DNA of 12,872 nucleotides from an uncultured Muribaculaceae bacterium (GCA_934590135.1 CAKTOT010000064.1:1-12872), one strand, 5' to 3'. Counted from the first letter of the stretch, positions 5,879-12,872 are shown. Program-made: numbers and translations. Notes: a model not told the origin generated them from the sequence alone.

Positions 5879-6973
5879 ATGAAAGTAGACATTATCGGAA
5901 GTTTTCTCCCGCCCACGGAATTGACCGAAGCCAAGAGACTTTATGCTGCCGGCGCCATGGACGCCGCCACATACCGCAAAATTGAAGACAAAGCCGTAGA
6001 CAACTTGATTGAAAACGAATTGAAAGCCGGATTGACAGAAGTAACCTCCGGCGAATTTCGCCGCCAATATTGGGACAAAGACTTCTATTTCGGGCTCAAC
6101 GGCCTGGCCAAAGAGCGCCTTGACAGCGGGCGAGTCTACGCCGAAGACAACGTTCTGACCGACCTGCTGCGTATCAAAGGGCGCATTGCCGCCAATCCCG
6201 AGCATCCATTCTACGAAGACTTTGCGTACTTGCAAAAGGCTGTCAACGGACGCGCCGTATGTCGCCAGACGCTACCGTCACCCGGCGAACTATACGTGCG
6301 CATACTCTCGATGAGCCAAGGCAAGACCGCCTCACCATATCCCGACACCGAACAACTGCTTGCCGACATAGCCGACACCTACCGCGACACCATACGGCAT
6401 TTCTACGATATGGGTTGTCGGAGTCTCCAATTGGACGATACGGTATTCGGACGCATATCCACCGATGCATACACCAAGCACCTGCTTATGGGCGGCATCG
6501 ATGTGATGTCCCTGCAAGAAGTACTCATCGCGCTCACCAACGCCTGCATCGACAGCGTACCCTCAGACATGCACACATCCATATTCATCAGCGGCGGCGA
6601 CATCATCGTCCCGGCATGGCAAAACGTCGACTACGCCGATGACGTGATACCCAAAGTATTGTCACGGCTCAAAGTGGCGCAATTCTACCTGCCCTTCGAC
6701 GGCAAGCACGCCAAGAGCCTGGATGCGCTACGCTTTGTACCCGCCGGCAAGCAGGTGGCACTGGGGTTGATAGACGCGCACACGCCTTGGGCATACTACG
6801 CCGACCGCATCCTCGGATGTATCGATGCGGCACGCCGCTATGTAGCGCCCCAATTGCTCAGCGTAACACCCAAGACCGGTTTCAAGCTCTCCAAATACAG
6901 CGAAAAAGGTCTTGACTACAGCGACCAATGGCGCAAGCTCCAGGACCTACACGCCTTGGTCGACAACATCTGA
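5879..6973 (+). CDS. MetE/YxjG-like TIM-barrel protein lacking the zinc ligands
   Basis: The 364-aa protein follows the YxjG-type, single-domain cobalamin-independent methionine synthase family (COG0620) along its length: 'IIGSFLPP' at the start, TSGEFRR (56-62), DKDFYFGLNG (67-75), QTLPSPGE (130-137), QLDDTVFG (184-191), LRFVPAGKQVALGLID (284-299). Active members bind catalytic zinc through His and Cys of 'HxCRGN', Glu of 'FLEFD' and Cys of 'PxCGF'. The matching segments here read F236-I-S238-G-G-D, Y-L-P272-F-D and P-K-T333-G-F, so all four ligands appear replaced. I therefore do not call it a methionine synthase. Its substrate is unknown; the conserved barrel, QLDD and GEFRR motifs suggest a ligand is still bound. 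It is monocistronic, with its own promoter and a long leader. Possible weak terminator: T6 at 7016-7021. Confidence 0.85.
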   Translation: MKVDIIGSFLPPTELTEAKRLYAAGAMDAATYRKIEDKAVDNLIENELKAGLTEVTSGEFRRQYWDKDFYFGLNGLAKERLDSGRVYAEDNVLTDLLRIKGRIAANPEHPFYEDFAYLQKAVNGRAVCRQTLPSPGELYVRILSMSQGKTASPYPDTEQLLADIADTYRDTIRHFYDMGCRSLQLDDTVFGRISTDAYTKHLLMGGIDVMSLQEVLIALTNACIDSVPSDMHTSIFISGGDIIVPAWQNVDYADDVIPKVLSRLKVAQFYLPFDGKHAKSLDALRFVPAGKQVALGLIDAHTPWAYYADRILGCIDAARRYVAPQLLSVTPKTGFKLSKYSEKGLDYSDQWRKLQDLHALVDNI

Positions 6974-7065
6974 AAGACCTCATATACAGCCTCCGAGACA
7001 CGGCGTTCCGAAAGATTTTTTACGTAATGCCACACCTTTTTATAGGCCAATTGATATAATTATTG

Positions 7066-7073
7066 TAACTTTG
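7066..7073 (+). promoter_or_regulatory. Probable -7 element for panC
   Basis: TAACTTTG matches the -7 consensus exactly and lies 55 nt before the panC ATG, so the transcript would start near 7079. A clear TTTG at the -33 distance is missing; only T-rich sequence (7037-7041) is nearby. It probably drives panC-panD and perhaps the genes beyond. Confidence 0.6.
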
Positions 7074-7128
7074 CGCTCTGATTGGGACGGGCATTACGCT
7101 CGTCCCCGCAAATAGTTTTATACAGACA

Positions 7129-7992
7129 ATGGAAATAGTCACTAAGACGGCACGGCTGGCCCAACTGACCCAAGCCGCCCGCAACGAAGGCAAAAGCATA
7201 GGCCTGGTGCCCACTATGGGAGCTTTGCATCAGGGACACGCATCGCTGGTGCGCCGTGCACGCTCCGAAAACGACATAGTCGTAGTCAGCGTCTTCGTCA
7301 ACCCCACACAGTTCAATAACGCCGAAGACCTGCGCACCTACCCGCGCACCGTAGACCGCGATTGCGCACTATTGGAAAGCCTCAGCGTCGACTACGCCTT
7401 CGTACCCACCCCGGAGGAAGTATATCCCGAACCCGACACACGCGTCTTCGACTTGGGCGAAGTGGCCGCAGTCATGGAAGGCCCGCGCCGCCCGGGACAC
7501 TTCAACGGCGTGGCTCAGATAGTCAGCCGCCTGTTTGAATGGGCGCACCCCACGCGCGCATACTTCGGCGAAAAAGACTTCCAACAGATAGCCGTAATCC
7601 GACGCATGGTCGCCCTGGAAGGCGGCTTTGACGGATTGCAAATCGTGCCCTGCCCCATAGTTCGCGAAGCCGACGGACTGGCATTGTCCTCGCGCAACGT
7701 CCGCCTCACGCCCGAGCAACGCGCCATCGCCCCGACAATACATCGCGTCATGGAAGAAAGCCTCCAATGGGCCAAGACCATGACCGTGGACCAAGTGATA
7801 GCCCGCGTCACCGAAAAGCTCAACGCCACCGATACGCTGCAAGTCGAATATTACAGCATCGTTGATCCGCTGACCATGCAACCAGTCAAGACCTGGGATC
7901 AGACACATAACCCCGTAGGTTGCATCACGGTATACTGCGGTGATGTACGATTGATCGACAATATCGCATACCCCGACAGCCTGCACAAATAA
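7129..7992 (+). CDS. panC: Pantothenate synthetase (pantoate--beta-alanine ligase)
   Basis: PanC joins pantoate and beta-alanine using ATP, through a pantoyl-adenylate intermediate, in the last step of vitamin B5 synthesis. The 287-aa length is normal. The family's motifs are all present: PTMGALHQGH (28-37, the HIGH-like ATP site), NPTQF (58-62, with Gln61 for pantoate), GPRRPGHFNGV (118-128), FGEKD (146-150) and LSSRN (186-190, the KMSKS-like loop). It lies 22 nt upstream of panD, whose product makes the beta-alanine it uses, so the two are almost certainly co-transcribed. A -7 promoter element precedes it. Nothing is missing or odd in the sequence. Confidence 0.97.
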   Translation: MEIVTKTARLAQLTQAARNEGKSIGLVPTMGALHQGHASLVRRARSENDIVVVSVFVNPTQFNNAEDLRTYPRTVDRDCALLESLSVDYAFVPTPEEVYPEPDTRVFDLGEVAAVMEGPRRPGHFNGVAQIVSRLFEWAHPTRAYFGEKDFQQIAVIRRMVALEGGFDGLQIVPCPIVREADGLALSSRNVRLTPEQRAIAPTIHRVMEESLQWAKTMTVDQVIARVTEKLNATDTLQVEYYSIVDPLTMQPVKTWDQTHNPVGCITVYCGDVRLIDNIAYPDSLHK

Positions 7993-8014
7993 CGCATACC
8001 CCACACCGAAAGAA

Positions 8015-8365
8015 ATGAACGTAGAAGTTCTTAAGAGCAAGATACATCGCGTCACCGTCACCGAGGCTCGACTCGACTACATCGGAAGCATCACCATCGA
8101 CAGCGCCCTTATGGACGCCGCAGGCATCATCCCCGGCGAGAGAGTATACATCGTCGACAACAACAACGGCGCACGCCTGGACACTTACGCCATAGCCGGA
8201 GAAGCCGGCAGCGGCGTAATATGCCTCAACGGAGCAGCCGCACGCTGCGTCCAACCCGGCGATATAGTCATCATCATGAGCTACGCATCCATGCCCCTGG
8301 AAGAAGCCAAGGCCTTCAAGCCCATGGTCATATTCCCAGACACGGAGACCAATCGCCTGCTCTGA
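8015..8365 (+). CDS. panD: Aspartate 1-decarboxylase (pyruvoyl enzyme precursor)
   Basis: PanD decarboxylates L-aspartate to beta-alanine for pantothenate synthesis. The 116-aa proenzyme should cleave itself between G24 and S25 (genomic 8086/8087), turning Ser25 into the pyruvoyl cofactor. The key residues sit exactly where they do in the E. coli enzyme: K9, H11, Y22, G24-S25, R54, T57 and Y58. NGAR and the GAAAR segment further on complete the family pattern. The gene follows panC by 22 nt on the same strand, and its product supplies the PanC substrate. Bacteria of this group have no PanZ-type maturation factor that I know of, so unaided maturation is likely (inference). Confidence 0.97.
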   Translation: MNVEVLKSKIHRVTVTEARLDYIGSITIDSALMDAAGIIPGERVYIVDNNNGARLDTYAIAGEAGSGVICLNGAAARCVQPGDIVIIMSYASMPLEEAKAFKPMVIFPDTETNRLL

Positions 8366-8438
8366 AAAATATCGCCGCACCACCCGCCACAAAAAAGTTA
8401 CACACCCTCATCCCATCCCCCCCTAAAGACAAGACACA

Positions 8439-9794
8439 ATGTTTGACAAACTTACCGAGCACCTCGAACGAGGCTTCAAAATTCTCAAAGGACAAGGACG
8501 CATCACCGAAATCAACATCTCGGAGAGCCTCAAAGAAATACGTCGCGCCCTTGTCGAAGCCGACGTCAACTACAAGATCGCCAAGACTTTCGTAGACGAG
8601 GTCAAGGAAAAAGCGCTGGGGCAGAACGTGCTCACCGCCATCAAGCCCGGCGAACTTATGGTCAAGATTGTCCACGACGAGATGAGCAAACTCATGGGTG
8701 GAGACGCCGCCCCCCTGCACATCGACGGACGCCCCGCAATCATACTGATGAGCGGCCTCCAAGGCTCGGGCAAAACCACATTCACCGCCAAGCTGGCCAA
8801 TAAGCTGAAAAGCGAAAAAGGCAAACACCCGCTGCTGGCAGCCTGCGACGTCTACCGCCCCGCCGCCATAGCCCAGCTCAAAGCTCTGGCCGAAAACATC
8901 GGAGTACCCGTATACAGCGAAGAAGACAGCAAAGACCCCGTAGCCATAGCCAAGCACGCCATAGAGCAGGCACGCCGCGACGGCAACGACCTGGTAATCA
9001 TAGATACCGCCGGACGTCTGGCCGTGGACGAAGCTATGATGACCGAAATTGCAAACATCAAGAATGCCGTCAAACCGTCGGAAACGCTGTTCGTAGTCGA
9101 TGCCATGACCGGCCAAGACGCCGTCAATACTGCTAAGGCCTTCAACGACCGTCTCGACTTTGACGGCGTAGTCCTGACCAAACTCGACGGCGATGCCAAA
9201 GCCGGTGCCGCACTCACCATCCGCTCGGTGGTCAAGAAGCCCATAAAGTTCATAGGCACAAGCGAGAAGATGGACGGCATCGACACCTTCCACCCCGACC
9301 GCATGGCCAACCGAATCCTCGGCATGGGCGACATCGTATCACTGGTCGAGAAAGCACAGCAAGTCTTCGACGAAAAACAAGCCGCCGAAATCGAACGCAA
9401 GATGCTCAAAAACAAATTCGATTTCAACGACTTCCGCGACCAGCTGCAACAAATCAAGAAGATGGGCGACCTCAAATCCGTGGCATCTATGATTCCCGGC
9501 GTAGGCAAAGCCATCAAAGACATGGACATCGACGACAATATATTCAAGAGCACCGAAGCCGTCATCGATTCCATGACCCCCTACGAACGCGCACACCCCG
9601 ACTGCATCAACGAAAGCCGTCGTCGTCGCCTGTCCGCCGGTTCAGGCGTCTCCTACCAAGAAGTCAACGGCATCCTCAAGCGCTTCAACGAAATGCGCAA
9701 GATGATGCAAGCCGTAGCCAATATGCGCAAAAATCCGCTGAAGATGGCACAGCAAATGCGCCAAATGCAGCAAATGGCCAAGCAGCGCCGCTAA
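8439..9794 (+). CDS. ffh: Signal recognition particle protein (Ffh/SRP54)
   Basis: Ffh binds 4.5S RNA and hydrophobic signal sequences on nascent chains, then docks with FtsY at the membrane. The 451-aa length is standard. The N domain spans about residues 1-90. The G domain has the P-loop GLQGSGKTT (106-114), DTAGR (189-193) and TKLDG (247-251). The M domain covers about residues 325-451, with the RNA-binding SRRRRLSAGSG segment and a methionine-rich tail of helices (MRKMM, MAQQMRQMQQM). The leader (8366-8438) is C/A-rich with almost no G and no Shine-Dalgarno, like that of folD. It sits between panD and folD with short gaps and no visible terminator, so it may be part of one long transcript, although housekeeping ffh could have its own promoter. 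Confidence 0.97.
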   Translation: MFDKLTEHLERGFKILKGQGRITEINISESLKEIRRALVEADVNYKIAKTFVDEVKEKALGQNVLTAIKPGELMVKIVHDEMSKLMGGDAAPLHIDGRPAIILMSGLQGSGKTTFTAKLANKLKSEKGKHPLLAACDVYRPAAIAQLKALAENIGVPVYSEEDSKDPVAIAKHAIEQARRDGNDLVIIDTAGRLAVDEAMMTEIANIKNAVKPSETLFVVDAMTGQDAVNTAKAFNDRLDFDGVVLTKLDGDAKAGAALTIRSVVKKPIKFIGTSEKMDGIDTFHPDRMANRILGMGDIVSLVEKAQQVFDEKQAAEIERKMLKNKFDFNDFRDQLQQIKKMGDLKSVASMIPGVGKAIKDMDIDDNIFKSTEAVIDSMTPYERAHPDCINESRRRRLSAGSGVSYQEVNGILKRFNEMRKMMQAVANMRKNPLKMAQQMRQMQQMAKQRR

Positions 9795-9805
9795 GGTCCG
9801 GCACA

Positions 9806-9827
9806 CACGCCGCCATCAGCGGGCGTG
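9806..9827 (+). other. Small hairpin between ffh and folD
   Basis: CACGCC (9806-9811) can pair with GGCGTG (9822-9827), extended inward by GC/GC with one bulged G. No T-tract follows, so it is not an intrinsic terminator. It could protect or process the ffh-folD mRNA. After it comes a repetitive A/C-rich leader (CAGCCAACAGCCAACACC) running up to the folD ATG. Confidence 0.3.
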
Positions 9828-9878
9828 CACCCACAGCCAACAGCCAACACCCAACCAAAAACCATAAACCATACAACC

Positions 9879-10766
9879 ATGCAAATCATTGACGGCAAAG
9901 CCACAGCCGCCGCAATCCGCGCCGAGATAGCCACCGCCGTGGCCCAAATCGTTGCCGCCGGAGGACGTGCGCCACACCTCGCCGCCATACTCGTCGGACA
10001 CGACGGCGGCAGCGAATCTTACGTAGCATCCAAAGTCAAAGCCTGCCAAGAATGCGGCTTCGGCTCCACACTGCTACGCTTCGAAGACTCAATCACACAA
10101 GAACAACTGCTGGAACACGTCCGCGGCCTCAACGACAATCCGGACATCGATGGATTCATAGTCCAACTGCCGCTGCCGCGCCACATAGACACACAAGCCG
10201 TCATCGAAGCCATAGACCCGCGCAAAGACGTCGACGGATTTCACCCGGTCAACGTAGGACGACTCAGCATAGGACTCCCCGGATTTGTAAGCGCCACCCC
10301 GGCAGGCATCATCGAACTGCTGCGCCGCTACCAAATACCCACCTCGGGCAAACATTGCGTAATCCTCGGACGAAGCAACATCGTAGGCAAACCACTGGCG
10401 ATGCTCATGATGCAAAAAGCCTATCCGGGCGATGCGACAGTCACCGTATGCCACAGCCGCACAACGGACATCGCCTCAATCACACGTACAGCCGACATAT
10501 TGGTAGCCGCCATGGGCGTCCCCGCATTCGTGACCGCCGATATGGTCAAAGAAGGCGCCACGGTCATCGACGTAGGCACCACGCGCGTAGCGGACGCCAC
10601 ACGCGCCCGCGGCTGGAGGCTTTGCGGCGATGTGGATTATGACGCCGTAGCCCCCAAATGCAGCTACATCACGCCCGTACCCGGCGGCGTAGGCCCTATG
10701 ACAATCGCCATGCTGATGCGCAACACCTTACTCGCCGCCACCGGCGCCGTGTACCCCAAACAATAA
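9879..10766 (+). CDS. folD: Methylenetetrahydrofolate dehydrogenase / methenyltetrahydrofolate cyclohydrolase
   Basis: FolD interconverts 5,10-methylene-, 5,10-methenyl- and 10-formyl-tetrahydrofolate with NAD(P). It feeds purine, methionine and pantoate synthesis. The 295-aa protein has the signature Y48-V-A-S-K52 (K52 is the catalytic lysine), GFIVQLPLP, the dinucleotide-binding GRSNIVGKP segment, and PVPGGVGPMT near the C-terminus. I chose ATG 9879 because MQIIDGK is the standard family start. The upstream GTG at 9825 would add 18 low-complexity residues (HPQPTANTQPKT...) and lies in a hairpin. The 84-nt gap after ffh is G-poor and A/C-rich past that hairpin. The next gene, the CapA-like one, lies 66 nt downstream in the same reading frame. 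Confidence 0.97.
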   Translation: MQIIDGKATAAAIRAEIATAVAQIVAAGGRAPHLAAILVGHDGGSESYVASKVKACQECGFGSTLLRFEDSITQEQLLEHVRGLNDNPDIDGFIVQLPLPRHIDTQAVIEAIDPRKDVDGFHPVNVGRLSIGLPGFVSATPAGIIELLRRYQIPTSGKHCVILGRSNIVGKPLAMLMMQKAYPGDATVTVCHSRTTDIASITRTADILVAAMGVPAFVTADMVKEGATVIDVGTTRVADATRARGWRLCGDVDYDAVAPKCSYITPVPGGVGPMTIAMLMRNTLLAATGAVYPKQ

Positions 10767-10773
10767 CGTAGGC

Positions 10774-10803
10774 CTCGGCGGCCAAGCACGCCGAAGTGCC
10801 GAG
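10774..10803 (+). other. Two mutually exclusive hairpins upstream of the CapA-like gene
   Basis: In the 66-nt gap after folD, CTCGGC (10774-10779) can pair with GCCGAG (10798-10803), or TCGGCG (10775-10780) with CGCCGA (10789-10794). Both use the same left arm. Neither has a T-tract. They may simply be alternative folds of a short spacer. Confidence 0.25.
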
Positions 10804-10832
10804 ACACGCACAACCCAAAAAGACCTAAGCTC

Positions 10833-11906
10833 TTGACTTTCGCCTCATTACTTTTCGGAATACTTTCGCTGTTGGTGCCTCAACAGCAAGCAACGTTGGT
10901 TTTTGCCGGCGATGCAATGATGCATCAGGGGCAATTAGATGCCGCATATCGCGCCGGAGGCGACTACGATTTCTCCGGATACTTCGACGCCATAGCCCCG
11001 TGGATCAGCGCCGCCGATTATGCCATCGTCAACCTCGAAACACCCATAGCCGGCCCAAAATATTCAGGCTACCCATGCTTCAACGCGCCGGACAAATACG
11101 TGGACGCACTCACCGACGCCGGATTTGACATGATGCTCACGGCCAATAACCACACGCTTGACCGCCGCGACCGAGGCCTGCGCACAACCGTCAAAACCCT
11201 CGACGCCAAAGGCGTAGACCATATAGGCACCTACCCCGATGCCGAAGCACGAGCCAAGGCCATACCCTACATCAAGGACATCAAGGGCTTCAAAGTCGGC
11301 TTTCTCAATTACACCTACGGCACCAACGGCATACGCATCACCGGCAACGTCGTAGTCGATTACATCGACCGCAAAACAATCGATGCAGACATCCGCGCCA
11401 CACGTGCCGCCGGTGCCGAGATACTAGTTGTGGCCATACACTGGGGCAATGAGTATCAGCTACTTCCAAACGCCTTCCAGCGTGATATGGCCCAATTTCT
11501 CAAAGACCGCGGCGTCGATCTCATTATCGGCGGACACCCACACGTGATACAGCCCATGCAGCTCGAGCCTAACGACAAAAACGACGGACGCAATACGCTG
11601 TTGGTCTATTCGTTGGGCAATTTCATATCCAATATGAAGACCACGGACACACGCGGCGGAGCTATGGTACGCGCCACACTGAAACGCGATGCCAACGGCC
11701 ATGCCTATGTCGCCGAAGCCGGATACCGCCTCGTTTTCACCATACAGCCCCACGGCAAAGGCCAAAACTTCAGACTTGTACCCATAGATAACAATACCGA
11801 CATCGATTCTGTGACCGGCGTTCGCGCATCCGCATGTCGTGCCTTCGTCACATCCGCCCTGCGCATATTCGACAAACACAACAAGGCTGTACCGCGCATA
11901 CACTGA
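10833..11906 (+). CDS. CapA/PgsA-like metallophosphatase, probably exported
   Basis: The 357-aa protein belongs to the PGA_cap (CapA) branch of calcineurin-like phosphatases. It shows the family motifs in order: FAGDAM (24-29), NLETPI (67-72), ANNHTLD (104-110), IHWGNEY (202-208), GGHPHVIQ (233-240) and SLGNF (260-264). Its Asp, Asn and His residues form a two-metal site. Relatives are linked to capsule and poly-gamma-glutamate synthesis; the substrate here cannot be told. The start is TTG at 10833: no ATG exists between the folD stop and this point, and the first in-frame ATGs (residues 29-30) would cut the first metal motif. TTG yields a hydrophobic signal-like N-terminus (FASLLFGILSLLV) without the usual basic residues. 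Upstream in-frame codons do read P-K-R-P-K. No capsule genes are nearby. Confidence 0.87.
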   Translation: MTFASLLFGILSLLVPQQQATLVFAGDAMMHQGQLDAAYRAGGDYDFSGYFDAIAPWISAADYAIVNLETPIAGPKYSGYPCFNAPDKYVDALTDAGFDMMLTANNHTLDRRDRGLRTTVKTLDAKGVDHIGTYPDAEARAKAIPYIKDIKGFKVGFLNYTYGTNGIRITGNVVVDYIDRKTIDADIRATRAAGAEILVVAIHWGNEYQLLPNAFQRDMAQFLKDRGVDLIIGGHPHVIQPMQLEPNDKNDGRNTLLVYSLGNFISNMKTTDTRGGAMVRATLKRDANGHAYVAEAGYRLVFTIQPHGKGQNFRLVPIDNNTDIDSVTGVRASACRAFVTSALRIFDKHNKAVPRIH

Positions 11907-11969
11907 ACGGCTTAAACGCAACAAGGCACAATCCGCAAGGCTCACGGAGCAAGACGCCCGGCGACACAC

Positions 11970-12000
11970 TTTGCCATGTGCCGGAATATGCTTAACTTTG
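11970..12000 (+). promoter_or_regulatory. Consensus Bacteroidetes promoter for the outer-membrane protein gene
   Basis: TTTG at 11970-11973, a 19-nt spacer, and TAACTTTG at 11993-12000 match the full consensus. The start would be near 12006, giving a leader of about 85 nt before ATG 12090. This also argues against the upstream in-frame ATG at 11976, which lies within the promoter. Confidence 0.8.
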
Positions 12001-12089
12001 TGCATTGCCCAATCGCCGGTATCAGAGAGACCGACAGCAAGCATAACTCTGTAATACAACACAATACTCACAATAAACAATTCAAAGAC

Positions 12090-12713
12090 ATGATTAAAAA
12101 TCTTCGCCGCGCGCTCGTCGCCATCATCGCCGTAGTTGCCATCAGCACTACCGCCTCGGCCCAGTTTTCTTTCGGCCCCCGTGTAGGTGTCGCCGTCAAC
12201 AGCCTCAAATTCAATAAGGACGTACTTGACGGTAGCAACCGCGCCGGATTCACCGGCGGTGTACAGGCCGAATTCATGATTCCCGCCATCAACCTCGGCT
12301 TCGATGCCTCGCTGATGTACGTACGCCGCACCTCCGACGTAACCGTCAGCAACACTTCCGCCTCCGAAAAAGTATCCAAGGACTACTTTGAAATCCCCAT
12401 CAACCTCAAGTACAAATTCGGTCTTCCGGTAGTCGGTAGCTTCCTGAGCCCCTACATCTTCACCGGACCGAGCTTCGCATTCCTAACCTCCGGCACAGCC
12501 GTTAAGGAAGCCTTTGAAGCTAAGAAATTCGATGTATCCTGGAACTTCGGTTTCGGTCTTCAATTCTTCCGCAAGCTTCAAGTAGCCGCATCTTACGGCC
12601 TCGGCCTCTCCAAATCTCTCGTCAACAAGGCCGTAGGCAGCGCCATCCCCGAAGGCGACCTCGTCAACGGCAAAAACCGCTACTGGACCATCACGGCAGC
12701 CTACCTCTTCTGA
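12090..12713 (+). CDS. Outer-membrane beta-barrel protein (porin-family-like)
   Basis: The 207-aa precursor starts MIKNLRRALVAIIAVVAIS, a basic then hydrophobic signal peptide, with a likely cleavage after TTASA (residue 24) before Q25-FSFGPRVGV. The mature part of about 183 residues alternates short amphipathic strands (FGPRVGVAV, NLGFDASLMYV, FEIPINLKYKF, YIFTGPSFAF, VSWNFGFGLQFF, LQVAASYGLGL) and ends in YWTITAAYLF. The terminal aromatic Phe is typical for BAM-inserted barrels. The size suggests about eight strands, as in the PorT/OmpA-barrel type families common in Bacteroidetes. The ligand or role is unknown. It is monocistronic, with a consensus promoter upstream and a long hairpin terminator immediately downstream. 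Confidence 0.9.
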   Translation: MIKNLRRALVAIIAVVAISTTASAQFSFGPRVGVAVNSLKFNKDVLDGSNRAGFTGGVQAEFMIPAINLGFDASLMYVRRTSDVTVSNTSASEKVSKDYFEIPINLKYKFGLPVVGSFLSPYIFTGPSFAFLTSGTAVKEAFEAKKFDVSWNFGFGLQFFRKLQVAASYGLGLSKSLVNKAVGSAIPEGDLVNGKNRYWTITAAYLF

Positions 12714-12724
12714 TAATCAAACTT

Positions 12725-12776
12725 CTATCATAAGACAACGGCGACTGCATCAGCAGTCGCCGTTGTCTTATGATAG
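12725..12776. terminator. 24-bp hairpin between convergent genes, probable bidirectional terminator
   Basis: Positions 12725-12748 and 12753-12776 are perfect inverted repeats with the 4-nt loop ATCA. The hairpin begins 11 nt after the outer-membrane protein stop and lies 22 nt past the stop of the convergent minus-strand gene. On the plus strand a T-rich stretch (CTTCTCTTTATT) follows. On the minus strand the flank is less clearly T-rich (GAAGTTTGATT). Confidence 0.8.
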
Positions 12777-12798
12777 GGCTTCTCTTTATTATACTTTC

Positions 12799-12872
12799 TT
12801 ATTCCTTCGGCATCTGAATGGCTGCCATCAGTAGTATAGAGCCGTGATTGTCATCCTTGACAATCATCAGGC
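12799..12872 (-). CDS. C-terminal end of a convergent gene, possibly a serpin
   Basis: The minus strand is open from the window edge to TAA at 12801-12799, giving 23 residues that end in HGSILLMAAIQMPKE. The pattern (basic and acidic residues, then G-S-I-L-x-M-x-x-I-x-x-P) resembles the conserved C-terminal strand of serpins, which usually ends in '(T/S)G-x-I-L-F-M-G-x-(I/V)-x-x-P'. Gut Bacteroidales do encode serpins. The stretch is short, so the family call is a suggestion only. That it is a coding end is supported by the convergent position and the shared hairpin next to it. Confidence 0.5.
   Translation of the reverse strand, partial: LMIVKDDNHGSILLMAAIQMPKE

Noticed and set aside
7369..8061. 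A 230-codon minus-strand ORF antisense to panC and panD
   Set aside because: It covers conserved panC and panD motifs, has no family resemblance, and arises from the codon bias of the plus strand.
8328..9293. A 321-codon minus-strand ORF antisense to ffh
   Set aside because: It lies fully over the end of panD and the clear N and G domains of ffh. Its low-complexity Gly/Val/Asp/Tyr content is a mirror of the real codons.
11460..12080. A 206-codon minus-strand ORF over the CapA-like gene and the following promoter
   Set aside because: The CapA motifs on the plus strand are unambiguous, and the frame crosses the outer-membrane protein promoter.
11976..12089. An upstream in-frame ATG for the outer-membrane protein
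   Set aside because: The codon lies between the -33 and -7 promoter elements, and the signal peptide starts at ATG 12090.

Overview
The window looks like a chromosomal segment of a gut Bacteroidales bacterium, most likely Muribaculaceae-like; the genus is inference. Three things point there. Promoter elements follow the Bacteroidetes pattern TTTG-N19-TAnnTTTG. Most genes lack a Shine-Dalgarno sequence. The gene set is also typical of the group: a DUF4270-type lipoprotein beside a short GT5 'glycogen synthase', pdxB, panC-panD, and a DUF6427-type membrane protein. I see no mobile element, CRISPR array, phage gene or other sign of recent transfer. This is mainly a core-metabolism region.

Left arm, minus strand (1-1715). 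From right to left it holds a small orphan membrane-anchored ORF, a tRNA-Pro(TGG) with a strong hairpin terminator, a 268-aa GT5-like protein that contains only the N-terminal half of a glycogen synthase, and the first 84 codons of a DUF4270-like lipoprotein.

Central and right part, plus strand (2093-12713). The first group is purD, a polytopic DUF6427-like membrane protein, and pdxB, which overlaps the membrane protein gene. Next, with its own textbook promoter and a 165-nt leader, is a MetE/YxjG-like TIM-barrel protein. Then comes a tightly packed run: panC, panD, ffh, folD and a CapA-like metallophosphatase that begins at TTG. Last is a monocistronic outer-membrane beta-barrel protein with its own consensus promoter, ending in a 24-bp perfect hairpin. 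On the far side of that hairpin a convergent minus-strand gene enters the window; its last 23 residues resemble a serpin C-terminus.

Many of the genes serve cofactor and one-carbon metabolism: purD (purines), pdxB (pyridoxal phosphate), panC/panD (pantothenate and coenzyme A), and folD (methylene- and formyl-tetrahydrofolate). The most notable item is the MetE-like protein. It keeps the fold and length of the YxjG-type methionine synthase family, but by my motif alignment all four zinc-ligand positions are substituted (Phe, Ser, Pro and Thr in place of His, Cys, Glu and Cys). It is therefore probably not a methionine synthase and its real reaction is unknown. The short GT5 protein is a second degenerate-enzyme candidate: the whole C-terminal half is missing, and the sugar-nucleotide K-x-G-G motif appears altered.
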